The position numbers were made by a program, and so were the translations under genes. The notes under the pieces were generated by a model. It saw only the letters and a list, made by a program, of their open reading frames with translations, was not told where the DNA came from and searched no databases. This document shows positions 43,053 through 51,440 of a stretch of DNA of 64,000 bases, one piece after another (position 1 is the first letter of the stretch; each line of letters starts with the position of its first letter). Source of the DNA: Falsirhodobacter flavus (lineage in GTDB: Bacteria; Pseudomonadota; Alphaproteobacteria; Rhodobacterales; Rhodobacteraceae); the NCBI GenBank assembly GCA_029846755.1, contig JARWBI010000003.1, positions 62,001 through 126,000 on the forward strand, written 5' to 3'.

Positions 43053-43367
43053 TCAGGCGCGCGGCGGGCGCCACTGGTTTGGACCGAATGTCTGATCCGT
43101 GGCGACGAGGGATGCCGGATGCCGCATCGCCGTCAGTTCGCGCAGCTGCGGCGGCACGAGAGAGGCGATCGGGTTCAAGGTGCAGATGACGCAGGATTTG
43201 CTTTGCGGCAACGCGGGCGCGGCGGGCGCACCGGGGGCCACGCATATGTCGATCCGCGCCGCCTGGCTGGCGCATCCGCCTTGCGCGGCGGCCATGCTTC
43301 CACCGCGCATCGGCGCAAGCGCGATACAAAGGCAAAGGATCAGAAGAAGGCGCAGGACATGGGTCAT
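43053..43367 (-). CDS. small secreted protein with CxxC (DUF2946-like)
   Basis: A 104-residue protein with an N-terminal hydrophobic signal (MTHVLRLLLILCLCIALAPM). The mature part has scattered cysteines, GGCASQAARIDICVAPG and then KSCVICTLNPIASLVPPQLR, with a CVIC (CxxC) pair. I read it as a DUF2946-like periplasmic protein, a family of unknown function sometimes linked to copper. The evidence for translation is the coherent signal peptide and family-like end. The frame opens further upstream, but the ATG at 43367 puts the signal at the N terminus. Confidence 0.6.
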   Translation of the reverse strand: MTHVLRLLLILCLCIALAPMRGGSMAAAQGGCASQAARIDICVAPGAPAAPALPQSKSCVICTLNPIASLVPPQLRELTAMRHPASLVATDQTFGPNQWRPPRA

Positions 43368-43504
43368 GTGATTTGCCGTGATTGCATGACGATGCGCGCC
43401 GCGCAATCCCCGCCGCCGCCTGTAGCCCGACGATAGCATATGCACGCGCTTGACCGGAGGGAGTGAAGTGCTAGCCTTGAACAACCCAGCTTTTGAGGCC
43501 AGGC

Positions 43505-43966
43505 ATGACCCAGTTCATCGTCAACGGCCAGGACGTCACGCTCGACATCGACCCGGACACACCTTTGCTTTGGGCCCTGCGCGACGACCTGCACCTTACC
43601 GGAACCAAGTTCGGCTGCGGGGTTGCGCAATGCGGCGCCTGCACCGTCATGCTGAACGGAATGCCCCGAAGGTCCTGCGTCACCCCCCTGTCGATGGTCG
43701 AGGGCGGCGAGGTCACGACCATCGAAGGCATGACCGGACCCGAGATCGAGGCCGTGAAGCAGGCTTGGGTCGCGATCGACGTGCCGCAATGCGGGTGGTG
43801 CCAGTCCGGGCAGATCATGTCGGCCACCGCGCTTTTGCAGCAATCGGCCACTGCGCCGACCGATGCCGACATCGATGCCGCGATGGCCGGCAACGTCTGC
43901 CGCTGCGCAACCTATGTCCGTATCCGCGCGGCGATCCACGATGCCGCCCGCACGCTGGAGCTTTGA
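43505..43966 (+). CDS. isoquinoline 1-oxidoreductase-type dehydrogenase, 2Fe-2S (alpha) subunit
   Basis: A 153-residue subunit carrying two [2Fe-2S] clusters that move electrons from the molybdenum site. The plant-ferredoxin-type cluster ligands are in [17 protein letters not shown] and its closing Cys in PRRSCVTPL. The second, four-helix-domain cluster is bound by [12 protein letters not shown] and [12 protein letters not shown]. The ATG at 43505 follows GGAGG at some distance and AGGC close by; a TTG at 43493 is possible. The large subunit gene starts four bases after the stop. Confidence 0.95.
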   Translation: MTQFIVNGQDVTLDIDPDTPLLWALRDDLHLTGTKFGCGVAQCGACTVMLNGMPRRSCVTPLSMVEGGEVTTIEGMTGPEIEAVKQAWVAIDVPQCGWCQSGQIMSATALLQQSATAPTDADIDAAMAGNVCRCATYVRIRAAIHDAARTLEL

Positions 43967-43969
43967 GTC

Positions 43970-46144
43970 ATGAGCAGCATGTTCGTGAAAGCCCTGCAAC
44001 CTGCGCCGCTGCTTCTGCCCTCACGGCGGATGGTGCTTGCGGGGGCGGCGGGGCTGACGCTGGCCTTTTTCATCGCCCCGCGCGGGCTGCGGGCGCAGGC
44101 CCCGGCCCCTATCACCGCGCCAAACGCATTCCTGCGCATCGGCGCGGACGACACGGTGACCGTCCTGTCCAAGCATCTGGAAATGGGGCAGGGGCCTTAC
44201 ACCGGCCTTGCCACGCTGGTCGCCGAGGAGTTGGACGCAAGCTGGGACCAGATGCGGGCCGAGGGCGCGCCTGCGGATGACAGCCTTTACGCCAACCTTG
44301 CCTTCGGGGCGCAGGGCACGGGCGGATCGACCGCGATGGCGAACAGCTGGACCCAGATGCGCATGGTGGGCGCGACGGCGCGCGCGATGCTGGTGGCCGC
44401 CGCCGCCGCCGAATGGGGTGTTCCCGCAGCCGAGGTGCGCATCGCCGAGGGCGTCATCTCGCACGGGGATCGCCGCTCGGGCTTCGGCGCCTTCGCCGCC
44501 CGGGCTGCGACGATGCCGATGCCCGAGTCGCCGCCATTGAAGGATCCGTCCGCCTTCCGGCTGATCGGCACCGACCGGCCCAAGCTGGATACGGTGGGCA
44601 AGACCAATGGCACGGCGCAATTCACCATGGATATCCACCGCGAGGGCATGCTGACCGTGCTGGTCGCGCGCCCGCCCGCCTTCGGCGCGACGCTGGTGTC
44701 TTTCGATGACAAGGCAGCGCTGGCCGTGCCGGGGGTCGAGATGGTGCGCCGGATCGGGGCCGGGGTCGCGGTCTATGCCAAGGGAACCTATGCCGCGCTG
44801 AAGGGCCGCCGCGCCCTGGACGTCGAATGGGACAGCGCGCAAGCCGAGCGCCGGAGCACGGACGAGATATTTTCCGATTTCTCGGCCGCCGCCGAAGCGG
44901 GCGGGCAGACGGTGGAGGAGGAGGGGGATATCGCCGCAGGCTTTGCCGCCGCCGCGCAGATCATCGAAGGCGAGATCCGCTTTCCCTATCTTGCTCACGC
45001 GCCGATGGAGCCGCTGGACGCGGTGATCGAAGTAAAGGGCGGCAAGGCCGAGCTTTGGTATGGCTGCCAGTTTCCGACCTTCGACCGTCCGACGGTGGCC
45101 AAGGCGCTGGGCCTGCCGGTGGAGGATGTGCGCATCAACGTCATCCTTGCAGGCGGGTCCTTCGGGCGGCGGGCGCAAGGCTCGGCCCATATCGCGCAGG
45201 AGATCGGCGAGATCGCGAAAGCCGCAGGCCGCGACGGCGCGTTCAAGATGCTGATGACGCGCGAGGATGACCTGCATGGCGGCTACTATCGCCCCCTGAC
45301 AGTGCACCGCCTGCGTGCGGGGATCGACGACGCGGGCAATATCACGGCATGGACCAATTCCATCGCCAACCAGTCGATCATGTCCGGCACGCCTATGGAG
45401 GCGATGATGCAGGGCGGGGTCGATCCCACCTCGTTCGAGGGGTCGAACGCGCTTCCCTATGTCTTTGGATCGCGCAGGATCGGCTGGGCGCAGATGGAAA
45501 GCCCGGTGCCGGTCCTGTGGTGGCGTTCGGTCGGGCATACGCATACGGCATTCGCGGTCGAAACCTTTCTTGACCGCGTGCTGGAGGCGGCGGGCAAGGA
45601 TCCGCTTCAGGGTCGGCTGGACCTTCTGAAGCCCGAGGCGCTGCGTGAACGCGCGGTGCTGGAGACGGCAGGCCGCATGGCGGACTGGCAGGGTCCAGTG
45701 AAGGACGGGCGCGGCTATGGCATCGCCTGGGCGAAGAGCTTCGGCAGCTATGTCGCGCAGGTGGTGGAGGTCGAGGACCGCGATGGCCGCCCCCACGCCA
45801 CCCGCGTCTGGTGCGCCGTCGATTGCGGCATCGCCATCAATCCCAATGTCATCCGCGCGCAGATGGAGGGCGGGATCGGTTATGCCTTGTCGACCGCGCT
45901 TTATTCCAAGGTCTCGCTCGGTCCGGGCGGCGGGGTCGAGCAGAGCAACTTCCACGACTATCCCATGTTGCGCATCCACGAGATGCCAGCGGTGGAGGTC
46001 GAGATCATCCGCTCCTCGGTCGATCCGACGGGGGTGGGAGAGCCGGGAGTGCCGCCGCTTGGCCCGGCACTTGCAAATGCGTGGCGCGCGCTGACCGGGC
46101 AGGTGACGTCGGAGCTGCCCTTTCCCATGCAAAGCAACGTGTAA
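43970..46144 (+). CDS. isoquinoline 1-oxidoreductase-type molybdopterin (beta) subunit
   Basis: A 724-residue xanthine-oxidase-family catalytic subunit of the IorB/AldH type that hydroxylates N-heterocycles or oxidises aldehydes in the periplasm. The N-terminal twin-arginine-type signal is LLLPSRRMVLAGAAGLTLAF. Moco-binding regions include HLEMGQGPYTGLATLVAEEL, AQGTGGSTAMANSW, LAGGSFGRRAQGSAH, VPVLWWRSVGHTHTAFAVE and the C-terminal GVGEPGVPPLGPALANA, with the catalytic Glu in GEPG. The single-chain fused form without a separate FAD subunit fits electron transfer to the cytochrome encoded next. Confidence 0.93.
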   Translation: MSSMFVKALQPAPLLLPSRRMVLAGAAGLTLAFFIAPRGLRAQAPAPITAPNAFLRIGADDTVTVLSKHLEMGQGPYTGLATLVAEELDASWDQMRAEGAPADDSLYANLAFGAQGTGGSTAMANSWTQMRMVGATARAMLVAAAAAEWGVPAAEVRIAEGVISHGDRRSGFGAFAARAATMPMPESPPLKDPSAFRLIGTDRPKLDTVGKTNGTAQFTMDIHREGMLTVLVARPPAFGATLVSFDDKAALAVPGVEMVRRIGAGVAVYAKGTYAALKGRRALDVEWDSAQAERRSTDEIFSDFSAAAEAGGQTVEEEGDIAAGFAAAAQIIEGEIRFPYLAHAPMEPLDAVIEVKGGKAELWYGCQFPTFDRPTVAKALGLPVEDVRINVILAGGSFGRRAQGSAHIAQEIGEIAKAAGRDGAFKMLMTREDDLHGGYYRPLTVHRLRAGIDDAGNITAWTNSIANQSIMSGTPMEAMMQGGVDPTSFEGSNALPYVFGSRRIGWAQMESPVPVLWWRSVGHTHTAFAVETFLDRVLEAAGKDPLQGRLDLLKPEALRERAVLETAGRMADWQGPVKDGRGYGIAWAKSFGSYVAQVVEVEDRDGRPHATRVWCAVDCGIAINPNVIRAQMEGGIGYALSTALYSKVSLGPGGGVEQSNFHDYPMLRIHEMPAVEVEIIRSSVDPTGVGEPGVPPLGPALANAWRALTGQVTSELPFPMQSNV

Positions 46145-46154
46145 GAGGGTGCGG

Positions 46155-46742
46155 ATGAGGATTGCGATCATCGTGGCGGCGGCGACGCTGACATCTCCCC
46201 TTTCAGCGCAGGAGCTTCGCGGGCCCGAGTTCTTCGAAAGCATCGCGGATGAGGGCGAGCGTTCGGCGGCCCTGTTCACCGAGATGGGCGAGGTTCTGAC
46301 CCATCCGCGCTGCGTCAATTGCCATCCGGTCACCGGCGGGCCGACACAGGGCGACGACATGCGCCCCCACTCGCCCCCCGTCATTCGAGGCGAAGCCGAT
46401 TTCGGCGCGGCGGCGATGAACTGCAACACCTGCCATTCCGCCGAGAACGTGGATTTCACCTCGGCCCCCGGCTCGATCCCGGGGCACGAGCCGTGGATGC
46501 TGGCCCCGGTGTCGATGGGATGGCAGGGCGTGTCGCTGCGCGGGATCTGCGAGCAGATCAAGGATCCCGGACGCAATGGCGGCAAGACGCTGGAGGCGCT
46601 TTGGGAACATAACGCGCATGACGGGCTGGTCGGCTGGGGCTGGGATCCCGGCGAGGGGAGGGAGCCCGCGCCCGGCAGTCAGGAAATCTTCGGCGAACTG
46701 ACCCGGGCATGGATCGATACCGGCGCCGTCTGCCCCGAATAG
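46155..46742 (+). CDS. cytochrome c subunit of the molybdenum dehydrogenase
   Basis: A 195-residue exported protein with a signal peptide (MRIAIIVAAATLTSPLSA) and two c-type heme motifs, RCVNCHPV and NTCHSAENV (CxxCH twice). This is the isoquinoline-oxidoreductase subunit type that takes electrons from the 2Fe-2S subunit into the respiratory chain. I chose the ATG at 46155, preceded by AGAGGG at five bases; a GTG two codons earlier is also possible. It follows the Moco subunit by ten bases. Confidence 0.87.
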   Translation: MRIAIIVAAATLTSPLSAQELRGPEFFESIADEGERSAALFTEMGEVLTHPRCVNCHPVTGGPTQGDDMRPHSPPVIRGEADFGAAAMNCNTCHSAENVDFTSAPGSIPGHEPWMLAPVSMGWQGVSLRGICEQIKDPGRNGGKTLEALWEHNAHDGLVGWGWDPGEGREPAPGSQEIFGELTRAWIDTGAVCPE

Positions 46743-46883
46743 AGCACTTGCGCGGATGCAGTGCGCGATGGAGGCTCCTGAACTCATTTCGGAATTTGCC
46801 ATTGCTTGCGGTGCATGCGCGCTAGGTTTGTCTTCAAGATCCGGCCGCACGCCACCGGATGCGAAACAAAGGACAGGCCGGCA

Positions 46884-48809
46884 ATGACGGACCCAACCCG
46901 GCTGAAAGGCGCGTTCCCCGGCGCTGCACTGCCGACGCGTTCCGCTGCAACCTCGCGGCGCATCAACCTGCCGACGCTGGCCACCATCGCGGCGGTGATC
47001 GCGATCATATACTTCGCGCAAAGCATTATCCTGCCGCTTGCCATCGCGATGCTGCTGACCTTTGCGCTGTCGCCGCTGGCGAACGCTTTGCGCAAGCTGG
47101 GCATCCCCAATCTTCCCGCCGTGCTGATCGTGACGACCGGCGCCTTCGCCGCCGTCGCGCTTTTCGTCCTTGTCGTCGCCAGCCAGCTTTCCAGCCTTAG
47201 CGCCAGCCTGCCCGAGTTTCAGGCCAACATCATCGCCAAGGTCGATGCGATCCGCGATGCCAGCAGCGAAACCGGCCTCGTCCGGCGCTTTTCCAACATG
47301 CTGGCCGCGATCAATGCCGAAATCGGGGCAGGTGCGCGGGACGATCTGGCGGGCGCGCCGGACCCGATGCAGGTCGAGGTGATCGAGCGTCAGAGCATCA
47401 TCGGGATGGTCAGCTCGCTGATCCTGCCGCTGGTCAGCCCGATCGCCACTGCGGGGCTTGTCGTGGTCATCGTGGTGTTCATGCTGCTGGAACGCGCGGA
47501 ACTGCGCGACCGCTTCATCAAGCTGATCGGATCCGACGATCTGCACCGCACGACACAGGTGATGCAGGAGGCCGGGGGGCGGGTCGGGCGCTATCTGCTG
47601 ATCCTGCTGACGGTGAACCTGATCTATGCGGTGCCGGTCGGTCTGGGGCTTTGGCTTATCGGCGTTCCCAATGCGCTGCTTTGGGGACTTTTGACGCTGG
47701 TGCTGCGGTTCGTGCCCTATATCGGCACGATCCTGTCGGCGGCGTTTCCCCTTTTCCTTGCCTTCGCCGTCTCGCCCGACTGGTCGGCGGTGCTCTGGAC
47801 GCTCGCGCTGTTCGCGGCGATCGAGCTTGTGACCAGCAACATCATCGAGCCTTGGCTTTATGGGTCGCGCACCGGGGTCAGCCCGCTGGCGATCATCGTC
47901 TCGGCCATCTTCTGGACATGGCTTTGGGGGCCGCTCGGGCTCATCATCTCGACCCCGCTGACGGTCTGCCTTGTGGTGCTGGGCAAGCACCTGCCGCAAT
48001 TTGCGCTGTTCGACATCCTCTTCGGCGACGAGCCGGTGCTTGCGCCCCATTCGCGTCTTTATCAGCGCCTGCTGGCCGGGGATGCGGTCGAAGCCACGAG
48101 CCGCGCGCATGAGGCGCTGGAGGATGCCTATATTGGCGAATACTACCGCGATGTCGGCATCCCCGCACTTCTGATCGCGCAATACGACGTCCAGCGCGGC
48201 GTGCTGGCGCAGGATCAGCACGACCGTCTGGTGCTTGTCGCCAAGGCGATGGTCGCCGACCTTTCCGATCATGTCGAAGCCGAGGAGGAGGATGCGGAGG
48301 AGGATGGGGATCGTCCGGGCAAGGGGTTCCGCATCCTCTGCGTCGGGGGCCGCACCGATCTGGACGACGTATCGGCATCCATGCTGATGCAGACGATGCA
48401 TGCCGAGGGCGCATCGGCCCGCCAGATCCCCCATGGCGATCTGCTGCGCGAGCGGTTCCGCGCCGTCCATGCCGAAGAATATGATTGTGTGGTGCTCAGC
48501 TTCACCGACCCCTCGCCCAGCCGCGCATCGTTGCTTCATATCCGCCGCATCAAGCAAGCGGCACCGCATCTTCGCGTCGGCGTGGCGATATGGGCGATGG
48601 CGGATGAGGCGGAGGCGAAATCCGATCCCGAAGTGCGTGGCGCATTCTCGGTCCGCGATGAGAAGCTGGAGGAGGCGAGGGCGATCGGCGCCGATTTTGC
48701 CGTAAGCAGCTTCGAGGATCTTCTGGGCGAAACCTTCAGATCCGCAACACCCATTCCCCTTCCGGCACATCATTCCGCGCGGCGTGGGGCGTTCCGCAAA
48801 GCGGTCTAA
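46884..48809 (+). CDS. AI-2E family (PerM/UPF0118) permease with a long cytoplasmic C-terminal region
   Basis: A 641-residue membrane protein. About eight membrane segments lie in residues 30-375, with family features such as LATIAAVIAIIYFAQSIILP, LKLGIP-like loops, VPVGLGLWLIGVPNALLWGL, FVPYIGTILSAAFPLFLAFA and IEPWLYGSRTGVSPLAIIVS. The last 265 residues are soluble: a helical part, an acidic linker (EAEEEDAEEDGD) and a Rossmann-like part (GFRILCVGGRTDLDDVSASM to YDCVVLSFTDPSPSRASLLH). Other members transport autoinducer-2-like or other solutes or H+/Na+; the substrate is not known here. Confidence 0.88.
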   Translation: MTDPTRLKGAFPGAALPTRSAATSRRINLPTLATIAAVIAIIYFAQSIILPLAIAMLLTFALSPLANALRKLGIPNLPAVLIVTTGAFAAVALFVLVVASQLSSLSASLPEFQANIIAKVDAIRDASSETGLVRRFSNMLAAINAEIGAGARDDLAGAPDPMQVEVIERQSIIGMVSSLILPLVSPIATAGLVVVIVVFMLLERAELRDRFIKLIGSDDLHRTTQVMQEAGGRVGRYLLILLTVNLIYAVPVGLGLWLIGVPNALLWGLLTLVLRFVPYIGTILSAAFPLFLAFAVSPDWSAVLWTLALFAAIELVTSNIIEPWLYGSRTGVSPLAIIVSAIFWTWLWGPLGLIISTPLTVCLVVLGKHLPQFALFDILFGDEPVLAPHSRLYQRLLAGDAVEATSRAHEALEDAYIGEYYRDVGIPALLIAQYDVQRGVLAQDQHDRLVLVAKAMVADLSDHVEAEEEDAEEDGDRPGKGFRILCVGGRTDLDDVSASMLMQTMHAEGASARQIPHGDLLRERFRAVHAEEYDCVVLSFTDPSPSRASLLHIRRIKQAAPHLRVGVAIWAMADEAEAKSDPEVRGAFSVRDEKLEEARAIGADFAVSSFEDLLGETFRSATPIPLPAHHSARRGAFRKAV

Positions 48810-48889
48810 GATCAACATTGCCGTGATCGACGGAACTGGCAGCACCCCTCAAGCGATGAGATGGCATGTGAATGACGTAGGAGGTCACG

Positions 48890-49066
48890 ATGAGTTCGAC
48901 GACTGACAAGCTGAAGGCGGCCGGCAACAAACTGGCAGGCGGGGCCAAGGACGCGGTCGGCAAGGCCACCGACAACAAGCAGCTGCAAGCCGAAGGCAAG
49001 GCCCAGAAAGCCAAGGGTGCCGTTCAGGATGCAGCAGGAACGGTCAAGGGCAAGCTGGGCCACTGA
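48890..49066 (+). CDS. CsbD-like stress protein
   Basis: A 58-residue hydrophilic, Lys/Ala/Gly-rich helical protein of the CsbD family, whose genes are often part of general stress responses. The sequence MSSTTDKLKAAGNKLAGGAK is followed by the repeat-like QLQAEGKAQKAKGAVQDAAG. TAGGAGG lies five bases before the ATG, and a strong Rho-independent terminator follows 22 bases after the stop, so this is probably a short single-gene transcript or the end of the AI-2E unit. Confidence 0.9.
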   Translation: MSSTTDKLKAAGNKLAGGAKDAVGKATDNKQLQAEGKAQKAKGAVQDAAGTVKGKLGH

Positions 49067-49087
49067 AAGGCCAGGCTGCAACAATGG

Positions 49088-49119
49088 AACGGCCCCGGAT
49101 TTCGGGGCCGTTTTCTTTT
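49088..49119 (+). terminator. Rho-independent terminator after csbD
   Basis: AACGGCCCCG and CGGGGCCGTT form a ten-base-pair stem around GATTT, followed by TTCTTTT. This is a textbook intrinsic terminator on the plus strand. Confidence 0.93.
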
Positions 49120-49121
49120 GG

Positions 49122-49403
49122 CTATGCCCCGTCTGTCGCCAACCAGGTCGAAAGGGCGGGGCACATGTTGACGATTTCGGGATGCTGGTCGCGCAACCGT
49201 GTCAAAGCTGGCCGACTTGCGTCAAGGGCCACCTCGCTGCGAGCATCGAACGTATAGAGCGCCTCCGAAATCAGGTGGATGGCGGCCAGACGCTCGGCAT
49301 CGTCCTTCCAGTCCCATGCCAGCAGCGCGCCGGATATGTTGCGGATCGCTTCCATGCCCTCGCGCATGACGTCGTATTGCAGATCGGTCGGTTCGCTTGC
49401 CAT
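49122..49403 (-). CDS. hypothetical protein, 93 aa
   Basis: I do not recognise this small acidic, helical protein (YDVMREGMEAIRNISGALLA, RLAAIHLISEALYTFDAR, then RLRDQHPEIVNMCPALSTWL). There is no signal or membrane segment. AAGGAG-like AGGAGC lies before the ATG at 49403, and its stop lies directly against the csbD terminator. It is downstream of the membrane protein gene on the same strand, 47 bases apart, so the two are likely co-transcribed. Confidence 0.7.
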   Translation of the reverse strand: MASEPTDLQYDVMREGMEAIRNISGALLAWDWKDDAERLAAIHLISEALYTFDARSEVALDASRPALTRLRDQHPEIVNMCPALSTWLATDGA

Positions 49404-49450
49404 TACGGCTCCTTTTTGAAGCGGGGCGGCGAGCACGCCGCCCCGTCGCA

Positions 49451-50452
49451 TCAGACGCGCCGCACGCGTCCTGCCGCAGCCCCGCCAAGCGCGGCCAGAA
49501 GGCCGAGGATCGAGGCCAGCGATGCAGTCCACGCGGTCGCCGCGGCAATATCGGCGGCCTTGTCTGCGGCGTCGATGGCAGCAGCGCGCGCCTCTTGCAG
49601 CGCCTGTTCCGCCTGTGCGCGCAGTTCTTCGGCGCGCTGCTGGGTCTGGTCGAGGAACTGGTTCGCCTCGGCCTCGCTGATGCCGAAACGCTGCTGCATC
49701 TGCTGAAGCGCCTGCTGGCGGTCTTCTTCGCCCAGAACGCCGCCGTTTCCGAACAGGCGGTCAAGGAAACGCTGTGCTTCTTCATCCGCATTCGCCGGGT
49801 TTGCGATGGCACCCTGGATGCTCTGCTGCGCCTGGTTGCCGATCTGCTGCTGTTCCTGCGGCGAGATGATCGCGCGGAACGCATCGCCGGTTTCCTGCTG
49901 GAAATTGTCCGGGGTGATGCCGCGTTCTTCAAGCGCGCGGCGGACGGGGTCCGGAAGATCGTCCATCGACAGGTTGCCAACGGCATCCGGCAGGCTGAAA
50001 TCGTCTGGGATGATGGCCTGCGCCGTGCTGCCCATGCCCGAGATCGCGCCGCTGACGGCGGTCGTGGCCCCCGAGAACAGCGCACTGGTCGCGCTGGTCG
50101 CGATCCAGATGGCGGCGATGGTCGCAACGGCCCAGACGACCGCGCCGTGCAGGATGGCCGCGCCCTTGGGCAGCAGCCCGGCCAGCCGGGTGGCGACATA
50201 GCCGCCTATGCCCAGCGCCACGATCTGGGCGACGAACTGCCAGATCCCGGTGGTCGTCAGTGCGCCGTTCATCGGAGACTCCTCGCCGACCTCGACGATG
50301 GAGAAGCCGATGGCGAGGCCGATCACGGCAAGGATGGCAAGCACCGCGATCGATACGACGACCCCGGCGAAGATCGCGCCCCACGCGACGCGGGACCCGG
50401 AATATGCGCGTTCGATTTCCGCGGCGGATGATACGGATGGACGAGTGACCAT
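49451..50452 (-). CDS. membrane protein with large polar domain (PhnA-like family)
   Basis: A 333-residue protein. It starts SAAEIERAYSGSRVAWGAIF, followed by a membrane helix (AGVVVSIAVLAILAVIGLAIGF), a glycine-zipper-like pair (WQFVAQIVALGIGGYVATRL and GAVVWAVATIAAIWIATSAT), then a long Gln/Ala-rich, probably coiled-coil region (residues 170-300) and a final membrane helix (ASILGLLAALGGAAAG). Rhizobial relatives are called PhnA-like without functional evidence. The polar central part probably faces the periplasm or cytoplasm as a helical bundle; its role is unknown. Confidence 0.72.
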   Translation of the reverse strand: MVTRPSVSSAAEIERAYSGSRVAWGAIFAGVVVSIAVLAILAVIGLAIGFSIVEVGEESPMNGALTTTGIWQFVAQIVALGIGGYVATRLAGLLPKGAAILHGAVVWAVATIAAIWIATSATSALFSGATTAVSGAISGMGSTAQAIIPDDFSLPDAVGNLSMDDLPDPVRRALEERGITPDNFQQETGDAFRAIISPQEQQQIGNQAQQSIQGAIANPANADEEAQRFLDRLFGNGGVLGEEDRQQALQQMQQRFGISEAEANQFLDQTQQRAEELRAQAEQALQEARAAAIDAADKAADIAAATAWTASLASILGLLAALGGAAAGRVRRV

Positions 50453-50564
50453 GGCAGTGCCTTTCTGCGACACATGAATGTAGGTCGTGGCGAACGCCGC
50501 AGTCGGCACCCTGTTCCGGGCGGCGCCCCGCCTTTGCCGCACATGTTGCAAAATGGCCGACGCG

Positions 50565-51440
50565 CTAGCTCGCTTCGATCAGCGCGCCATGGCGTGCGAC
50601 GACCTGCGCCGCGATCCGGTGGCCCTGCCGGACGCTCTGCTCGGGCGACAGCCCGGCAAGCCGCCCGGCAAGATAGCCGCCGCAGAAACTGTCCCCTGCG
50701 CCGGTGGTGTCGACGGCCGCGACATGGGCAGCGGGGATTTCGCCGCCGCCCGCATCGGTCAGAAGGAAGGCAGGGTCCGCGCCACATTTCACCACGACCT
50801 CGGCCACGCCCACTTCGCGCAAGCGTCGTGCGGCGGCTTCGGGCGTCGATCCGCCAAGATCTTCGAATGTCGGAAGGGCGATATCGGCCAGCGCGAAGGC
50901 ACGATCATAGACCTGCCGCGCGGCGGCGTCGTCCGGCCAGAGGCGTGGGCGGTGATTGGGGTCGAAGGCGATCCTTGCGCCCCCCGCCTGCGCCGTTTTC
51001 AGCACGGCGAACAGCGTCTCGCGGTCCGGCGCGGGCAGGATCGCCAGCGTGATCCCGGTGAAATAAACCATATCGCAGCCCAGAAGGCTCTGCTCCAGCG
51101 CCGCAGGATCGCTTGCCAGACGGCGCGCGGCGGAATCCGACCGCCAATAGGTGAAGGACCGCTCGCCCCGATCAAGGGATATGGCGTAAAGGCCGGGGCG
51201 TGCGCCCGGGATGACCGGGCTGCTGGCGGTGCCGATACCCGCGCGGCGCAGGAACGCGCGCTGCTGATCCGAAAACCCGTCATCGCCAAAGGCCGAGACG
51301 AAATCCACCTGCGCATCCGTCAGCAGCGCGCGCACATACCATGCGGTGTTCAAAGCATCGCCTGCAAAGCCCATCGTCCAGCGGCTTTCGCGCTGGTCCG
51401 ACAGTTCCAGCATGCATTCGCCGATGGATGCGAACCTCAT
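50565..51440 (-). CDS. kdgK: 2-dehydro-3-deoxygluconokinase (PfkB family)
   Basis: A 291-residue PfkB-family sugar kinase that phosphorylates 2-keto-3-deoxygluconate to KDPG, feeding the Entner-Doudoroff aldolase. It begins MRFASIGECMLELSD, with GFAGDALNTAWYVRALL (PfkB signature 1), YWRSDSAARRL, FDPNHRPRLWPDDAAARQVY and AAVDTTGAGDSFCGGYLAGR (signature 2, the anion hole and catalytic Asp). The Arg of NHRPRLW fits KDG kinases. It is last in the GntR operon and overlaps the dehydrogenase gene by an ATGA junction. Confidence 0.9.
   Translation of the reverse strand: MRFASIGECMLELSDQRESRWTMGFAGDALNTAWYVRALLTDAQVDFVSAFGDDGFSDQQRAFLRRAGIGTASSPVIPGARPGLYAISLDRGERSFTYWRSDSAARRLASDPAALEQSLLGCDMVYFTGITLAILPAPDRETLFAVLKTAQAGGARIAFDPNHRPRLWPDDAAARQVYDRAFALADIALPTFEDLGGSTPEAAARRLREVGVAEVVVKCGADPAFLLTDAGGGEIPAAHVAAVDTTGAGDSFCGGYLAGRLAGLSPEQSVRQGHRIAAQVVARHGALIEAS

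Noticed and set aside
46203-48845. 880-codon open frame on the minus strand
   Set aside because: Antisense to the AI-2E permease and cytochrome genes, both of which are well supported.
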